From positions 13,127,754 through 13,191,753 of the forward strand of contig CAIIXF020000011.1 in assembly GCA_903813345.2 (NCBI GenBank): a stretch of DNA of 64,000 nucleotides, in the 5' to 3' direction. This document shows, in pieces, positions 14,101 through 29,600 of this stretch. The notes below the pieces were generated by a model, which saw only the letters and a list, made by a program, of their open reading frames with translations, had not been told where the DNA came from and did not search any database. The DNA comes from Owenia fusiformis (taxonomy: Eukaryota > Annelida > Polychaeta > Sabellida > Oweniidae). The translations under genes and the position numbers were made by a program. Within the stretch, counting starts at the first letter, position 1; every line of letters begins with the position of its first letter.

Positions 14101-14607
14101 AAATTAAGGTCACTTCCTTCTGTAGATTGATGATATACTGATAATTGTATCGCCTTCCTGAAATAATCAGTATGTTATTGATATATTGACCTTGTCTCCT
14201 AGATGGTATGTCAGTGTAATTTATGTGACATGTTTATGTGATGTTTGGGACACTAAAATGAATTGCATACTGTCTTTAGAGCTTTACAGGTTTTATCCCA
14301 TACTGACTAAAGTTTCGGGGTACAACAACAAGTGTATAACTTATGTACAATATAAAACAATGCTTTACAATTTTTTGCTATTCTCAATCTGGTATATACA
14401 CTCAATTAACATTGATTTTGAATTTCTAAGGATTTTTTCTTTTTTCACGGTTATGTAATGGTCTGTTTTGGAAACATTAACTTATAGGTATCAGCAGTTT
14501 GCCAACCTGTAAGTGTGTGCTTTGTATTTACAGGCCATCCTTTGACACTTTTTTATGTCCCCACCACATAGTATGGGGCCATATTGTCGGCCTAGGCGCG
14601 TCCGTCC

Positions 14608-14638
<31 letters not shown>

Positions 14639-17600
14639 CGTCCGTACGTCCGGCAGTTTTCTCCTAAACCGCTACAGATATCACCTTCAAATTTTCAGGG
14701 ATAACTTATGAGTGCATGCAGATGTGGACGAAAAAAAATTAACTCGATACCTACTTCCTGTCGGCCATTTTGAAGTCAAATGCTAAAATCCTTGTCTGCA
14801 AACTTTAAGAAAAACGGCTTCACAGTTGCTTTTAAAACTTTAACATCTTGTTCACCTCACTTCATTCTAGATCTGATTAGGTTTTGGACCTGTTTGCTCA
14901 GTCATGTCAGCCATTTTGAATGTTTTAAGGAAAGTAAGCGCACGATAATACTTTGTATCATATTGAATGGTGTTTTTCAGTTAAAATACTTAAACTATTT
15001 AGTAGCCTTATAAATAATTTCAGGTGTACTTTGTTGTAAAAGCCTATGTTATTGTTAACAGTAGTTATATGTGATAATTTTGTAAAAAGAAATCAGCAAA
15101 AACTCATAATCACTTTTTTATTGTCGGCCATTTTGGATTTTTCTGTCTTAAAATCTTGTCTGTAAAGTCTTGTCTACGCGTTTTCAGGTGAACCGTATGA
15201 TAGATCAATTTCAAATTTTCAGGGATGATTTTTAGTATGAAAATCTAGATCTGATTAGTTTTTGGGCATTCTGGGTAAATGTCAAGGCAGCCATTTTGGA
15301 TTTTCCGTCCTAAAATCTTGTCTGTAAAGTCTTGTCTACGCGTTTTCAGGTGAACCGTTTGATAGATCAATTTCAAATTTTCAGGGATGATTCTTAGTAT
15401 GAAAATCTAGATCTGATTAGTTTTTGGGCATTCTGGGTAAATGTCAAGGCAGCCATTTTGGATTTTCCGTCCTAAAATCTTGTCTGTAAAGACTTGTCTA
15501 CGCATTTCCAGGTGAACCGTTTGGTAGATCAATTTCAAATTTTCAGGGATGATTCTTAGTATGAAAATCGTGATCTGATTAGTTATTGGGCATTCTGGGT
15601 AAATGTCAAGGCAGCCATTTTGGATTTTCCGTCCTAAAATCTTGTCTGTAAAGTCTTGTCCACGCATTTCCAGGTGAACCGTTTGGTAGATCAATTTGAA
15701 ATTTTCAGGGATGATTCTTTATATGAAAATCTACATCTGATTAGTTTTTTTGCATTCTGCGTAAATGTCAAGGCAGCCATTTTGGATTTTCGTCTTAAAA
15801 TCTTGCCCGTAAAGTATAATGTCTATACGTTTTTAGGTGAACCGTTTGGAAGATCAATTTCAAATTTTCAGGGATGATTCTTAGTATGAAAATCTAGATC
15901 TGATTAGTTTTTTGGCATTTTGGGTAAATGTCAAGGCAGCCATTTTGGATTTTCTGTTCTAAAATCTTGTCTGTAAAGTCTTGTCCACGCATTTCCACAT
16001 TAACTGTTTGGTAGATCAATTTCAAATTTTCAGAGATGATTCTTAGTATGAATATCTAGATCTGATTAGTTTTTTGGCATTCTGGATAAATGTTAAAGCA
16101 GCCATTTTGGATTTTCCGTCTTAAAATCTTGCCCGTAAAGTCTTGTTTACATGTTTTCTGGTTAGCTGTGTGACGGATCAATTTCAAATTTTTAGGGGTG
16201 GTTCTTAGTATGAAAATCTAGAACTGACTAATTTTTGGGCATTCTGGGTAAATTTTAAGGTGGCCATTTTGGATTTTCCATCCTCAAATTGTGTCGGTAA
16301 AGTCTTGTCTACTCATTTTTAGGATAACCATTTGACGGGATCACCCATAGGTGGGGACATTTTGTACACATTTGTGTTCTTGTTTATCTTTATCGTGCTT
16401 ACCTTACAATATGTTATTGTATGGTGAGTGTGTGAATGCCTTGAGATGTTCATTTTGGTCAAAAGCCTATTGCAGACATCATAACTGTTAGCCTAAAAGA
16501 ATCATATTTTCCCAGTGTGTTCCAGATATTATTAACACATAGCTGCAGAAGTTTAGTATTTGATAACTCATAAAGTTCAAAATGCGTGGGGATTAAAATT
16601 GTTTAAGGTGTTTTTTTGTTCATATTACCTTGTCATAATTCTAAGATCTCTTCATATATGGAAATATTCAGTAAGCGAGCTCTAATATGACTATAAGTTG
16701 GATGATAGTTACATTCAATGGAAAAACAACTTGAATTATGAGATATTTTTAATTTACATACATGTAGAATCAAACTTCATTTTGTATTTCCAGATCGGTC
16801 AGATTGCCTTTAAAGGTATGAAAACACTAAACCGGATTCAGACAGTTGTGTTTGAGACTGCGTATAAGACCAATGAGAATCTTCTGATATGTGCTCCCAC
16901 TGGTGCTGGAAAAACAAACATTGCTATGTTGACTATACTACATGAGATAAAGCAACATCTATCACAGGGGGTCATCAAGACAGATGAGTTTAAGGTAAAA
17001 GCTTCCATTGATGTTGGTCCTAAAATTATTAATGATCTTGCACAAGGAAAACATAAGACAAACATAAAATGACACATATTAAAGTATACTTATAATTGGA
17101 AAGAATTAAACAATCATTATCTGTGAATTATGTTGAAAATTATATTGGCTAAATGCCCTCTAATGTCAAAGAAATATTTTACAGCTCTCAAATTCAAATT
17201 CAGTAAAACGTGTCTAAATGGAACACCTTTGGTACCTCTAAAAAGTGTTCCACTTGGGATGTGTTCCACTTGGGATGTATTCCACTTATAGAGGTTCATT
17301 TAACATAAAGTCAGCTGTTCTTGTTTCACTAACAGAAGTGTTCCACTTCTAGAGGTGTTCAACTTTACAGATTTCACTTAGTATACAATTGTTGAGGTCA
17401 ACCGGCAAAAATTGTATACCGAGACTGTAAACCGAGAAACTCTGTCTCTGTCAACAGTAGTTTCAAGGTTTACAGTTGAGGTATATCATTTTGACGGTTG
17501 ACCGAATGGAGAGGTCGACAATTGTTTTGTTAGTCAGAAGAAACTAATAATACACATATAGACGACAATCATCAATCATATGGCTTCATTTCACAATCTT

Positions 17601-20600
17601 TTCTCCGAACCATGCCAGTGATACTTTTTTAAGAAAATCTGAAGACAGTGGTAGTTAAACTCTCTTGTTTTCGGCACATCACTGCAAACTCACTCGTAAA
17701 GAAATGTTAATTTTACATTTCTATTTGTATTTTTGCTATACTTGTCGTCTAGTAAAGTCAAAATATCACTTTCATCAACCACGGACTACCTTCTTCAGGT
17801 CCGTGCATCAATGTTTACAAAATGTCCGTCTACCATGTTTTTCTGTAAACATTATGATGTCATATTTCCCATAATTCACAAGTGTAGTACAGTAACATAC
17901 ACGGTCAATAATATGATATCCCATAATGCACGGGTGGGGTACAGGCAAAAATGTTGACCGCTAATTGACCAATTAGATGCGAGTATTTAAACTAAGGTAC
18001 TAACAATAGAACCTGTATATCTGAACACCTGGCTAATCCGAACACCTCCAAATCAGAATACTTTTTTTTCGGTCCCATTTTTTCCTCCCATTGACTCCCA
18101 TGTTAAAAAAACTTAAAATGTGAACACCTCTCAATATGAACAGTGAACAGTCATATTTGAAAAATTAACCTGTCTAATCTGAACACTTTTCATAAAATTT
18201 CACATGTTTCATACAAATTGCTCAGATATTGTAATGATATCAAAACTTTGGGAAAAGACTTGAATGGTCTTGATTATAATAGGGCTAGTAGATGACTAGA
18301 TTCATTCATTTCACATTTCTGAAATGCCACAAAGCTATGTTGTCAAAAGAACTATAAATATTAACTAAGAATGTGTTCACATTTCTTTAGAATCTGGAAT
18401 CTCGCAAATGCAAAACCTTCGAAATGTAAACACCTCCTTATCTGAACGCTTTAAGCCGGTCTCAATGGCATTCAGATTAGACAGGTTTTACTGTACTATA
18501 TTTTAAATTTCCTCTTCTGAATATATATGCCTCTCTTGTGTTACCAATTGTATTTACTGGCTAACATGTGTGTTTTAGATAATCTATGTTGCGCCAATGA
18601 AAGCACTGGCTGCTGAAATGGTGCGTAATTTTGGCAAGAGGCTTGAGCCACTCGGCATAGCAGTAAGAGAGCTCACTGGGGATATGCAGCTGACCAAGAC
18701 AGAAATCATGAAAACACAGGTATGAACATGGTTGCAAAGGATTTCAGTACATTTTATATAGATTCCGTATATGTGATCTGTTTGTATATACCAGTACATA
18801 TACATGTAGTTCAGAGTTCAATTTCAAACTGCCCAATTTCAGATTGCTTGACATTGGTGTTCTCTGAACATGATATGACCCACAATGTACATTATTACTG
18901 TGATGTTCAGCTTTCATATTTCAATATTATTCAATTTGGCCTAAATTCAACTGCAATAAATACAATTGTCATTATTTGTACCCCAGTAGAAATACTCAGT
19001 TCAGATTGGCCAAAGAATATTCGATAGTTTCGAATACTGAATATGCAATGCATTACTGATTAACAGTGGTATGAAGAGACCATTGTATTATGATGTCATA
19101 ATAATGAGCAAAGGGAAACATTGACAGAATATGTTGAATATGAGTATTGATTTATTTATTAGCACGTCTTTGGCCTTACTTTGTATTTTCGAAGGACTAA
19201 CTGCAATTTCTGAACTTAATAAAGTCTGGATACAAGCCCTTATCCTCAGGATAGGTCAGTAATTGTATATTTTTTCATTCAGATGTTGGTGACAACCCCT
19301 GAGAAGTGGGATGTGGTGACACGTAAGAGCACAGGGGATGTGGCGTTGTCTCAATTGGTGAAGCTACTGATCATTGATGAGGTCCACTTGTTGCATGATG
19401 ACAGGGGAGCTGTGCTTGAGAGCCTTGTAGCCAGAACTTTAAGACAGGTACTTACATAACCTTTGCAAACAAACAGCTTATGGCTGCTTATGTATTAGAA
19501 GGGAGATGACACAGGACTGAAAGAATATTTTAATTGTCATATTCACTTGTAACTGTCATAGTCACTTGTAATAAAGAAAACTATACATGACTTTAAATTT
19601 TCAAATGAAAGAAAAAATATATCTGTAATGTTTGAATATGAAAAATTAGAAACATTGTTGACTGAGAAAATGTATTAAAAGTTTTTTTTGAAATATTGCA
19701 TTTTGAATTATTGATTTGTATGTGAATGAAGGATAGAAATAAATTTAGGTGAAAAAATTGTCATTTTCATAAAAGAAGTGACTGATATATGATGTATTGT
19801 TATACATGTAGTTACCATTTTTGTGACTGGTGTTCGCTATCCAACCATCAGCATCTGTCACAAAGTGTTACACTTTTGTTATCATTTGAAATAAAGTACT
19901 AGATGGTGACATTTTGCCATGTTCAGCCTCATTTTATTCTAACAAATAATTTAATTTTTTCCAATTTTTACATTTTTTGTCATATTTTATGAACAACGGT
20001 TTATGTTATCTTATATTATGTAACATATTTATTTTATATATTTTTGGTAACTAGGTAGAGTCCAGTCAGAAAATGATCAGGATCATTGGTCTATCCGCCA
20101 CTCTCCCAAACTACCTAGATGTGGCGAGATTCCTAAATGTCAATCCTTTCCTTGGATTATTCTTCTTTGATGGCAGGTTCCGCCCTGTACCTCTAGGCCA
20201 GACCTTCATTGGTATGTATTGTATTTTTTTTTTGGGGGGGGGGGTATTATCCCATATTTTGCAGTCATGATTACATGTATGTGTGATATTAGGGAAGCAG
20301 ACACCTTGGAGAAACACTATATATGATTATGTATATAAGATATACACTTACACGCAGCAGCTTTTCGTATGAGATTTGTTGCCTCAACTGAGGATCAAAT
20401 AAATAGATGTTACGGGAAGTAATTTGGTTTTTGAGACAATATGATATTGACCAATGAAAATATCAAATTGACTGATTAACTGAAAATGCTGCTAAAATGA
20501 CTATACTCCATATATTAAGAATTATCCTCCTCCCTCCTAGAGTAGCCCAGATGTAAATTCGTCATTTTCTTAGGTCAATGCAATATTGTTCTGAGGATAA

Positions 20601-23600
20601 AATTCATATTCCATCAACTGATCAATAACCTATTTTTCATAAATTTCATTTTTTGTCAGTTTTCAGCAATTTTTCCAACTTCCTGTTGAGTTAAGATTTT
20701 CTTCAATCCTTTCATGGCAAAACAATATTAAACCGTGTCACAAACTCTGGTGACTTCTATGAATAAGTCAAAATCTAAACTAATATAAGTCGCTCAAGAA
20801 TTAAGTATGTAAACTGACAAAATAAAATTTACGGATTCTGATACAGGATTAAATACAAGAAGATGTCACATACAAGGTTCAATTGAAGGATTTGGATAAA
20901 TACAGGATTGAATACTGTAGTCTACTGGCTTTTCAAATATCTATTTAATTTTGATAGTATTAATCATGAAGAGAGAAAAGTGGCATTCATGAATAAATAC
21001 AAGTGTGATCTGTCCACTATTGTTCATGAGCATTCTTGGTCAGAATATACAGGGTGTCAAAAAACAACCCCCCTCTACAGCAAAAAGTACTTAGTGTTAC
21101 ATAGTGTGTCATATCTCCTTTTAAAGACAATTTAATTCTGGAGTTACCTGAGAAATTTCAGCTTTATATCATATAATTTTACAGATTTACAGCTGATTCT
21201 TAGTAGTTGGTATGACCACCAGTTGCTGCTCAAACAGCAGCTTATCTGGACGGAAATGATTTCAACAAAAATTCAGGTAAAGGTGTAGCATTGCATAATC
21301 CTCCAAGCACTTTCCTCAAATTCTTCAGAAATACATCCTCACTGTATCTTATTTCAAGAGGCTCTTTGTCCATCAGTTCCTATGCCCTGTTTTTCAGAAC
21401 TGAACCCATATGTTCAGTGCAGTTGAAATATGGGCTAATTCTTTCATATTCCACTTTCTGAAGATTTGACCTTTAACCAGTAACAGAGCAGCAAACAAGG
21501 TACCGAAGTAGCAAACTTAAAAACAATGTAGCTTTTTTAATATAAAGTTTTATTGAATGAAATTTGAGGAGTAACTCCAGAATTAAATTATCTTTCAAAT
21601 GAGGTATGACACGATATGGAACATTTAGGACTTTTTGCTGTAGAGGGGGGTGCCATTGTTTTTTGACACCCTGTACATGTATGATATAAAATTGGAATAG
21701 AGAAATCACTTGAGAAAACATACTGGAGAGAACAGCAGATCAAATATGAAAAATTTCTATGCCACTTTGAAACATTTCTTGTTCTTATGGAGTAACCATT
21801 ACCTTACATTTTTCATGTGTATTCTATATTTTATTTTCTATATCAAAACACATTTCACAAAACACAAAAAAAACATTTCAAGTTTCAAAGATGATTCTTC
21901 CTGGTAATAGGCATTCAAAACATTAAAGAATATTACCAAATATTAGTCTTCCTGTACATAAGGGTTGGGGAATCCAGAAACTTGATGCAAGAGTAAAAGA
22001 TCAGGTACATTCATATTCCTCAAACCTAAGGTAGAAATGTGCATCATAATGATGATTGACCTTTAATGACCTTTGAAGGTCGTATAATGAATACACATGT
22101 ACTTTGATTTTCCCAAATAGTTCATAGTCTAATTTCAGGCATTATCAATGTCTAGTTCTTCTATGTGGAATATTTATGTTGCACGAAGGTAAGCTCCTCA
22201 TACTAACATCCCAGAAACCATGTTTATATTTGATATCATCAAAACAGTGTGTCTTTTCAGTAGGAACAAACATCGCGACTCCGAGACCTTTGATAACAGC
22301 ATCACCCCATCTATGATAATAAATTCCTCCTGATTTATCCACGTGATCAAAATACCTGACGTAATTATCATTTTTCCATATATCAACTCGAGAGATTTCA
22401 AAATTGTTGTAAAACATATTTCTCTTTTTCCATTTGTAAAAGCTTTGTGGTGTCTGTATTTTACTACTATGAAGGTAATCTTCAGTCAGCTCCCACAGTC
22501 CAGTCACGCATTGCTGCGGTTCGTGCGTAATAAGAATGTAACCATACCACAGGTTTTTGATTTTCATGAAAGAAAACACGTCATAATTTATCGGCCTGAG
22601 GATCTGTGAATCATCATCCAATCTCCAGTAGAATTCTAAATCATTAAATACAGGTTGGTCGTAAACGGTTCCTGCATGGAAACGACACATGTGACGATAA
22701 CCAACTCCATGTTTAGAACATGCGGTCCGGTTAGGTGGCGTTTCAGTTAGAAACTGTGGCACATTGAAAACGACCAACTGGAAATAAACATCAGAACTAG
22801 TTTCTCTTCTAAGATCATTCATTTGCTGAAACGTTACACCAGTCTCGTGAAATACAACTACAGGATATCTATAAACTCCGTTAAAATTAGCATCCAGTAA
22901 TTTTAAAGATTTACCAAATTTAGCCCAACTATTAGGATTCCCCTGAACTAGAAAGTAAATTACAGCTTTTGGTTTATTGGGCCATTTCGCCAACGTTTCT
23001 TTGAAGCGGGAAAGTTCAGAGGAAGAAAATAAGACAGCTGGCGTTTCCTTGAAAAGTCTCCTCCCAATATTTGAAATGACTAATGTGATAAATGCAAGGC
23101 CTAGCATTATAATGAGAATAAGTCGGAGTTGGGTGCGGCTTGGACTTCTCATCAAAGCCATTTTATTCATTATGATGTCTCACAGTTGTTCTTTTCATTT
23201 GTTTATTCAACTACCGTATCTGTACTCATCCCAACTTATACATTCATATTTTTGATCCCATTTTTTTTATTCTATGTTTATTATCCTGTTTTTATGCTGG
23301 AGCCTTTTTTATCCTTTCTCAATTTGTTTCGATGCTATAATTTTTATCCTAACTTGTACTTAAATTAATGTGTATGTTCTTTAATCTTCTATGTTTACAT
23401 GGTAATGTGTAATTGAAATATTCTGTCCCAATACGTGTACAAGTATACCAGTACATGTGAAATATGGAATACAGGGTTTCAGTGCAATCTACAGTGTAGT
23501 GCACAGTTTCAATAAATATCACATTTGTATACATGAGCCATATACATAATTTACTGTTTTTGTGGCATTGTGCACTTGACTGAAAAGCTCAGCATGTACT

Positions 23601-26600
23601 TATATGTATATTTATGTGGATTCCCTTGAATTTAATATCTTTATGTAGAATTGCAATATTTGATCAATATAGTGGTATCTGCAAGATAAAGAATGAATGA
23701 ATGAACATGTACTAAATATAATAAATAGTAGTATGGAAAGCCTGGAAATAATTGAAATCAAGCAGATGTTTTAGAGGAACTGGGGAGAATAAAACATGAT
23801 TAGACTAAATTTTAAGCACAGGCAGATAATCACTGGTGCGGGTAAATATTGATGTTTTTCCAGCAGTTCAAACCACATTGATAAATAAAGATATAATACT
23901 ATTCATTGCTATATGGAGTCAGTCATTGTGACCATGCAATCAATGGTAAACAGAGCGTCATATTTCAAAATGAATGGCTTCATGAAGATATCATCATCAA
24001 CAAAGACATCATAAATAGCCAAATTAAGATACTAAATATCATTGGCGTAGCCAGGATTTGGTGACCAGGGGTTCTATTTTTATTCCCCCCCCTTTATTCG
24101 GGTCCCTTATGTAAAAGCTACACTCAAGCAATTTGTACACTCCCTCCAAAAGTTTGGCAACCCTATAGTAACTCCCCCATTGTATAACATGTTAAAGCCT
24201 CTATATGTTTGATTTGTGATTTGCATAATCAGTGGAGAAAAAAACTATTTTTAGGAGTGGAAATATAATTTGACATAATTTCCGAAACCTCCAATTTTCT
24301 TTCGAAAATACATGTTAAGAAGAAATTTGAATTATATTTACGTTCAACAAAGTTGATTTTTACAAGAAACTTCTCCAATTGAAACAACAAAGGATACGAA
24401 AATAATTTTCAAAAATGACTTTGAAGCTTCGTTTTAAATTTCAATGTTCTAAAGGGAAACTAAATACCCAGCGAGCAAAAAATAGACAATTTTATGGTGA
24501 ATCTTTTACTTAATAGATATCCTGAAATCTGATTTGCCCTGAACCCACCATTTCCAGGTGAATGACGATTTTCAAATATTCATCAGTTATCAATTTTCGA
24601 CCTATCATATTTGAGGGAAAATTTGGAAGTATGGGGATTAAAGTCATATAACATCTCTACCTTTATCATATTAAGTACTTTCGTTGCAGGTTTTAAAAAA
24701 TTCAAACATAACGAGACTTTAAAACGTAGTCCAATTGGCAGCTAATACGTGGTTGGATCGTCTATTTTTGGAAGACCCTGGAGCATGATTTTTTACTATA
24801 AGAAATATCAATTATTTCGCACAATTTATTTTTAGCTCACCCGAAAAATGCTTAGCTTCATCTGGGACAAATCTTTGTGTTTATAAATGATACAGGGTGG
24901 GCAATAAAAAAGAGATACTTTGTATCATTTTTAGAGGTATTTATGATCACACAGATAACCATGTATTACATACCAAAAGATGGGGAATTCATTCAGCTTT
25001 AATAAGATTCTTGAAGAAAATGTCTAATATGTCTCCCTCTATCTTAGCTTTAAATGTCAGAAAATTCATTACTGTACATTATATATGCCTTAACCTTTGC
25101 AACCATTCATGAGTCCTTCTAGCCTCAGTTTGTTTCAATATCCATTGCGTAATCAACCTATCATCATACCATAGTTCCATTGTGCATAGAAACCTTGATT
25201 TCAGTTTTTTTGGAACAATTCCTACAGGAGGACCAAATAAACGTTATAGTTTCTATAATAAAAAGTCACAATGTTGTCACAGTTTTATTCTTAACATAAA
25301 GGGGGTTGGCTATAAATAACAATGATATTTTGGAAATAAATAAGTAAAATTATGGAAAATAAGGACAAAAAAGTAGTTTGCCTAAAATTATTGAAATTTT
25401 GAGAAATTTCAAAAGCTGTTTTTCGAGGTAATGCATCATGCGGCGGGTGGGCGGCGTCTCACTTTTCAGCTTGTCTACAGGTTTCCAGCCAAACCATTTG
25501 AGGGATTCATCTGAAATTTTCAGGGATGTTTCTACATATCAACGTCAAGAACTGATTAGTTTTTGGGCATTCTGGGTAAATTTTAAGGTGGCCATTTTGG
25601 ATTTTCCGTCCTAAAATCTTCACTTTCAAGACTTGTCTACAGGTTTTCAGCCAAACCATTTGAGGGATTCATCTGAAATTTTCAGGGATGTTTCTACATA
25701 TCAACGTCAAGAATTGATTAGTTTTTGGGCATTCTGGGTAAATTTTAAGGTGGCCATTTTGGATTTTCCGTCCTAAAATCTTTACTTTCAAGACTTGTCT
25801 ACAGGTTTTCAGCCAAACCATTTGAGGGATTCATCTGAAATTTTCAGGGATGTTTCTACATATCAACGTCAAGAACTGATTAGTTTTTGGACATTCTGGG
25901 TAAATTTAAAGGTGGCCATTTTGGATTTTCTGTCCTAAAATCTTTACTTTCAAGACTTGTCTACAGGTTTCCAGCCAAACCTTTTGAGGGATTCATCTGA
26001 AATTTTCAGGGATGTTCCTACATATCAACATCAAGAACTGATTAGTTTTTGGGCATTCTGGTTAAATTTTAAGGTGGCCATTTTGGATTTTCCGTCCTAA
26101 AATCTTCACTTTCAAGACTTGTCTACAGATTTTCAGCCAAACCATTTGAGGGATTCATCTGAAATTTCCAGGGATGTTTCTACATATCAACGTCAAGAAC
26201 TGATTGGTTTTTGGGCATTCTGGGTAAATTTTAAGGTGGCCATTTTGGATTTTCCGTCCTAAAATCTTCACTTTCAAGACTTGTCTACAGGTTTCCAGCC
26301 AAACCGTTCAAATTTTTACATATGTTACACCGTGATAAGTTCTAGAGCTGATTAACTTTTCTGCGGCCATCTTGCTTTCTTGGTCAACAAGACCACAATG
26401 CTGTGTTTTAGGTACGATATTGTTCACGTCTGTGCCTTGTTATTTATTCTGATTCAATTTTTATTAATAAGTTTATTGGTCTCTTGAACATGTAATGTAC
26501 ATCGAGATGTAAGTCCAATAAAGCAAATAACAAATAAAACATTCATGTACATGCATGGCAAAACAATACTTACAATCTAATTTTTAACAATCACTAAGTA

Positions 26601-29600
26601 CTATACTTAATAGCATAAAATGATTTCACGTCAATTTTTTTTAACAACTCTTTGGTAATATTATGAACTCTTGTAAAATAATCACCAATTATTTCATTAA
26701 TTGCATCATCGTGCGCTAACAAGGACTATAAAAATGGACTACTTGTATTAAAATGAGAAAAACTATTGTTTATACTTTTTATTTTACTGATATATAAAGA
26801 TCGAGCTAGTTTTAGTTCTGATTGAGAACAACAAAAAAGAATGTGTTCTTCATCACTTATTGTATTTTTTGAATTACAGAAGAAACAAAATCGATTCGAT
26901 TTTCTACTTTGAAGTATTAACCTCATTCAATTGGGAAGTTATGCATCGATAACCGTACCTATGAAATATATTGTCTATAGGTAGAGTTCTGTAAATTAAG
27001 ATAACTTTCTCTTTTATATGCATGTTTTACTAGTTTATAGCTTCTGAATTTACCCGGAGCATCATTTGGTCTATTGATGTCTTGCATAAACATACTTTTG
27101 TATTCTTTTCTAAATTTGTCATTGTAGATTTAATCAAATTATCAATTTTGACTTTATCACATGTATCGATTTTTTGTATATCAATATTTTTATTGGATAT
27201 TGACAAAATCCGAGTGATAAATGAAAAGAAGCTCCAATGTCCTGATTCATGTGAGTCTTCCTCATGTTTACTAAAAATGAATGAATATGAATCAGTTGGT
27301 GACTTTTTCAAGTGAAACCAAAATTCTAGAGTACTAACTAATATATAAATGAGCAGCGGGTATCTGCCCAGTTCAGCCTTGGCTGATACGTTACTGCAGT
27401 TATAATTGACGCGTAATACCTGTTTGCAATATCTATTGTGTAACTTCTCAAACGGAAATTAATTTTCAATACTTACTTAAAAGCTCTGGGGACTTCTCAA
27501 GAAATGTTTCTTTAAAATTACAGGGTGGCACAAAATGCCACACACTAATTTTGGAATAACTTTCTCAATAATTAAGGAATCTTCACGATTTTTTATGTGT
27601 AAATAAAGTGTTCAATGGAAAAAAGATTGATATACTTGCATAGCATCGATAACTTGGAAATTAAGAGATATCTCATTTTCCGCGGACCCATGCTCTGGCA
27701 CAAAATCAATCAATAATGTAAATTAGAAAACCTGTCTTTCTTCAAAGGATAGGTATCGATATGGTGAACTAAATTCAACAATGTTTTTAAACCAATTATT
27801 GAAAACATTCTGTAAAAAAACAGGATCCTTTACGTAATGTTGACTGATTGGCAACAATTTAATGGAAATATTATTAATATATATTTTATATTAACTGTTT
27901 TTGTTAACATTTTTTGTTTTTTAGTGCAATTGTTTTTTGTTCCTTTCTACCAATTCTTGAGAATGAAATAAAATGTCTTTCCGAACCTTGTTGGAACAAA
28001 ATAGCATATACATCATTTTCTTAGACCTCTCAATATTATACAGTAAAACCTGTCTAATCCGAACACCTACGGGACCAGCCAAAAGCGTTCAAATTGGCAG
28101 GTGTTCACATTTCGAGGATTTTGTTGGTCGGGGGGGGGGGGGGGGGGGGAGGGGGGGATTTTCATTGTTCAGTCCACTATATTGAACACTTAATACTAAG
28201 TCAGAGAGCAATAAATGTTGTTGATGAGTTAATTCTACAATAGTCATATAGCCTATATGCTATGTTTTATTTATATTTTGAACAATATCATTGTTTTAGT
28301 AAAAATAACTCTTATATTTTGGCAAAAACTTTGTAATACACTGTAAAAGTATATGATAGTCGTGTATGAAATCTTATGCTTATCAAATGACTTATCCCAT
28401 ATTATGGTAATATAGCACTGCTTTACTTTTACTTGAAAAAGTCCTTCATTGTTGTTTGTTTCTTGGCACTTCAAGTAAAAAGATTTTTTCATGAGTGTTC
28501 ATTCGAGATGATGTATAATCCTTCAAAATATCAAGGGCATTCAGGATGTCAGATGTATTCCTTTTAGGAGACATTTTAGTGATAGGATATTACAAAGTTG
28601 AATTTTTTTCTCTTTCTCGTGATATAATCTTGTCTGCAAATGTCGTCTGTGTTGTCCTTGTGATTATAAAACATTTGCTGATTGAATCTTAGCTATCATA
28701 ACAGATCCATGGGATATAAAACAGTTAAGACCTGTTCATTATCCAAATCAAAAACATCCAGTTAATTTACAATAAGGATAAACCAATTATCTCCCAGATT
28801 CTCACCTTTCTCTTAATGCAAATCAAAAACATTCAGTTCTTTTCTAAATCTTGTCTGCAAATGTCGTCTGTGTTGTCCTTGTGATTATAAAACATTTGCT
28901 GATTGAATCTTAGCTATCATAACAGATCCATGGGATATAAAACAGTTAAGACCTGTTCATAATCCAAATCAAAATCATCCAGTTAATTTACAATAAGGAT
29001 AAACCAATTATCTCCCAGATTCTCACCTTTCTCTTAATCCAAATCAAAAACATTCAGTTCTTTTCTAAATCTTGTCTGCAAATGTCGTCTGTGTTGTCCT
29101 TGTGATTATAAAACATTTGCTGATTGAATCTTAGCTATCATAACAGACCCATGAGATATAAAACAGTCAAGACCTGTTCATAATCCAAATCAAAAACATC
29201 CAGTTAATTTACAACAAGGATAAACCAATTAACTCCTGTATTCACACCTTTCCAAAACATCCTGTTGTTTTCCACAAATTAGGGATGTCACTGAGACTAA
29301 ATAAGTTAGTTAGGACAATAGTGGTTCTTTGATTACATTGTATATGTAAAGATAAATAACAACTATAACATTGACTCAATATGTGGCTATAATTGAAATG
29401 TCCAGACATTTGATTTCTGATAAAAATGTTCAGATTAGACAGGTCACTTTTTCAAATCTGGTTGTTCACTGTTCGAATTAGGGGGTATTCAGATTTCAAG
29501 GTTTTTGTAACATGGAAGTCAATGGGAGGAAAAAATTGGACTGAAAAAAAGTGTTCAAATTGGAAGGTGTTCGGATTAGCCAGGTGTTCAGATATACAGG

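Noticed and set aside
15407-15877. 73-95 codon frames in the 162-bp satellite
   Set aside because: The period is a multiple of 3, so frames repeat with the unit. Non-coding satellite.
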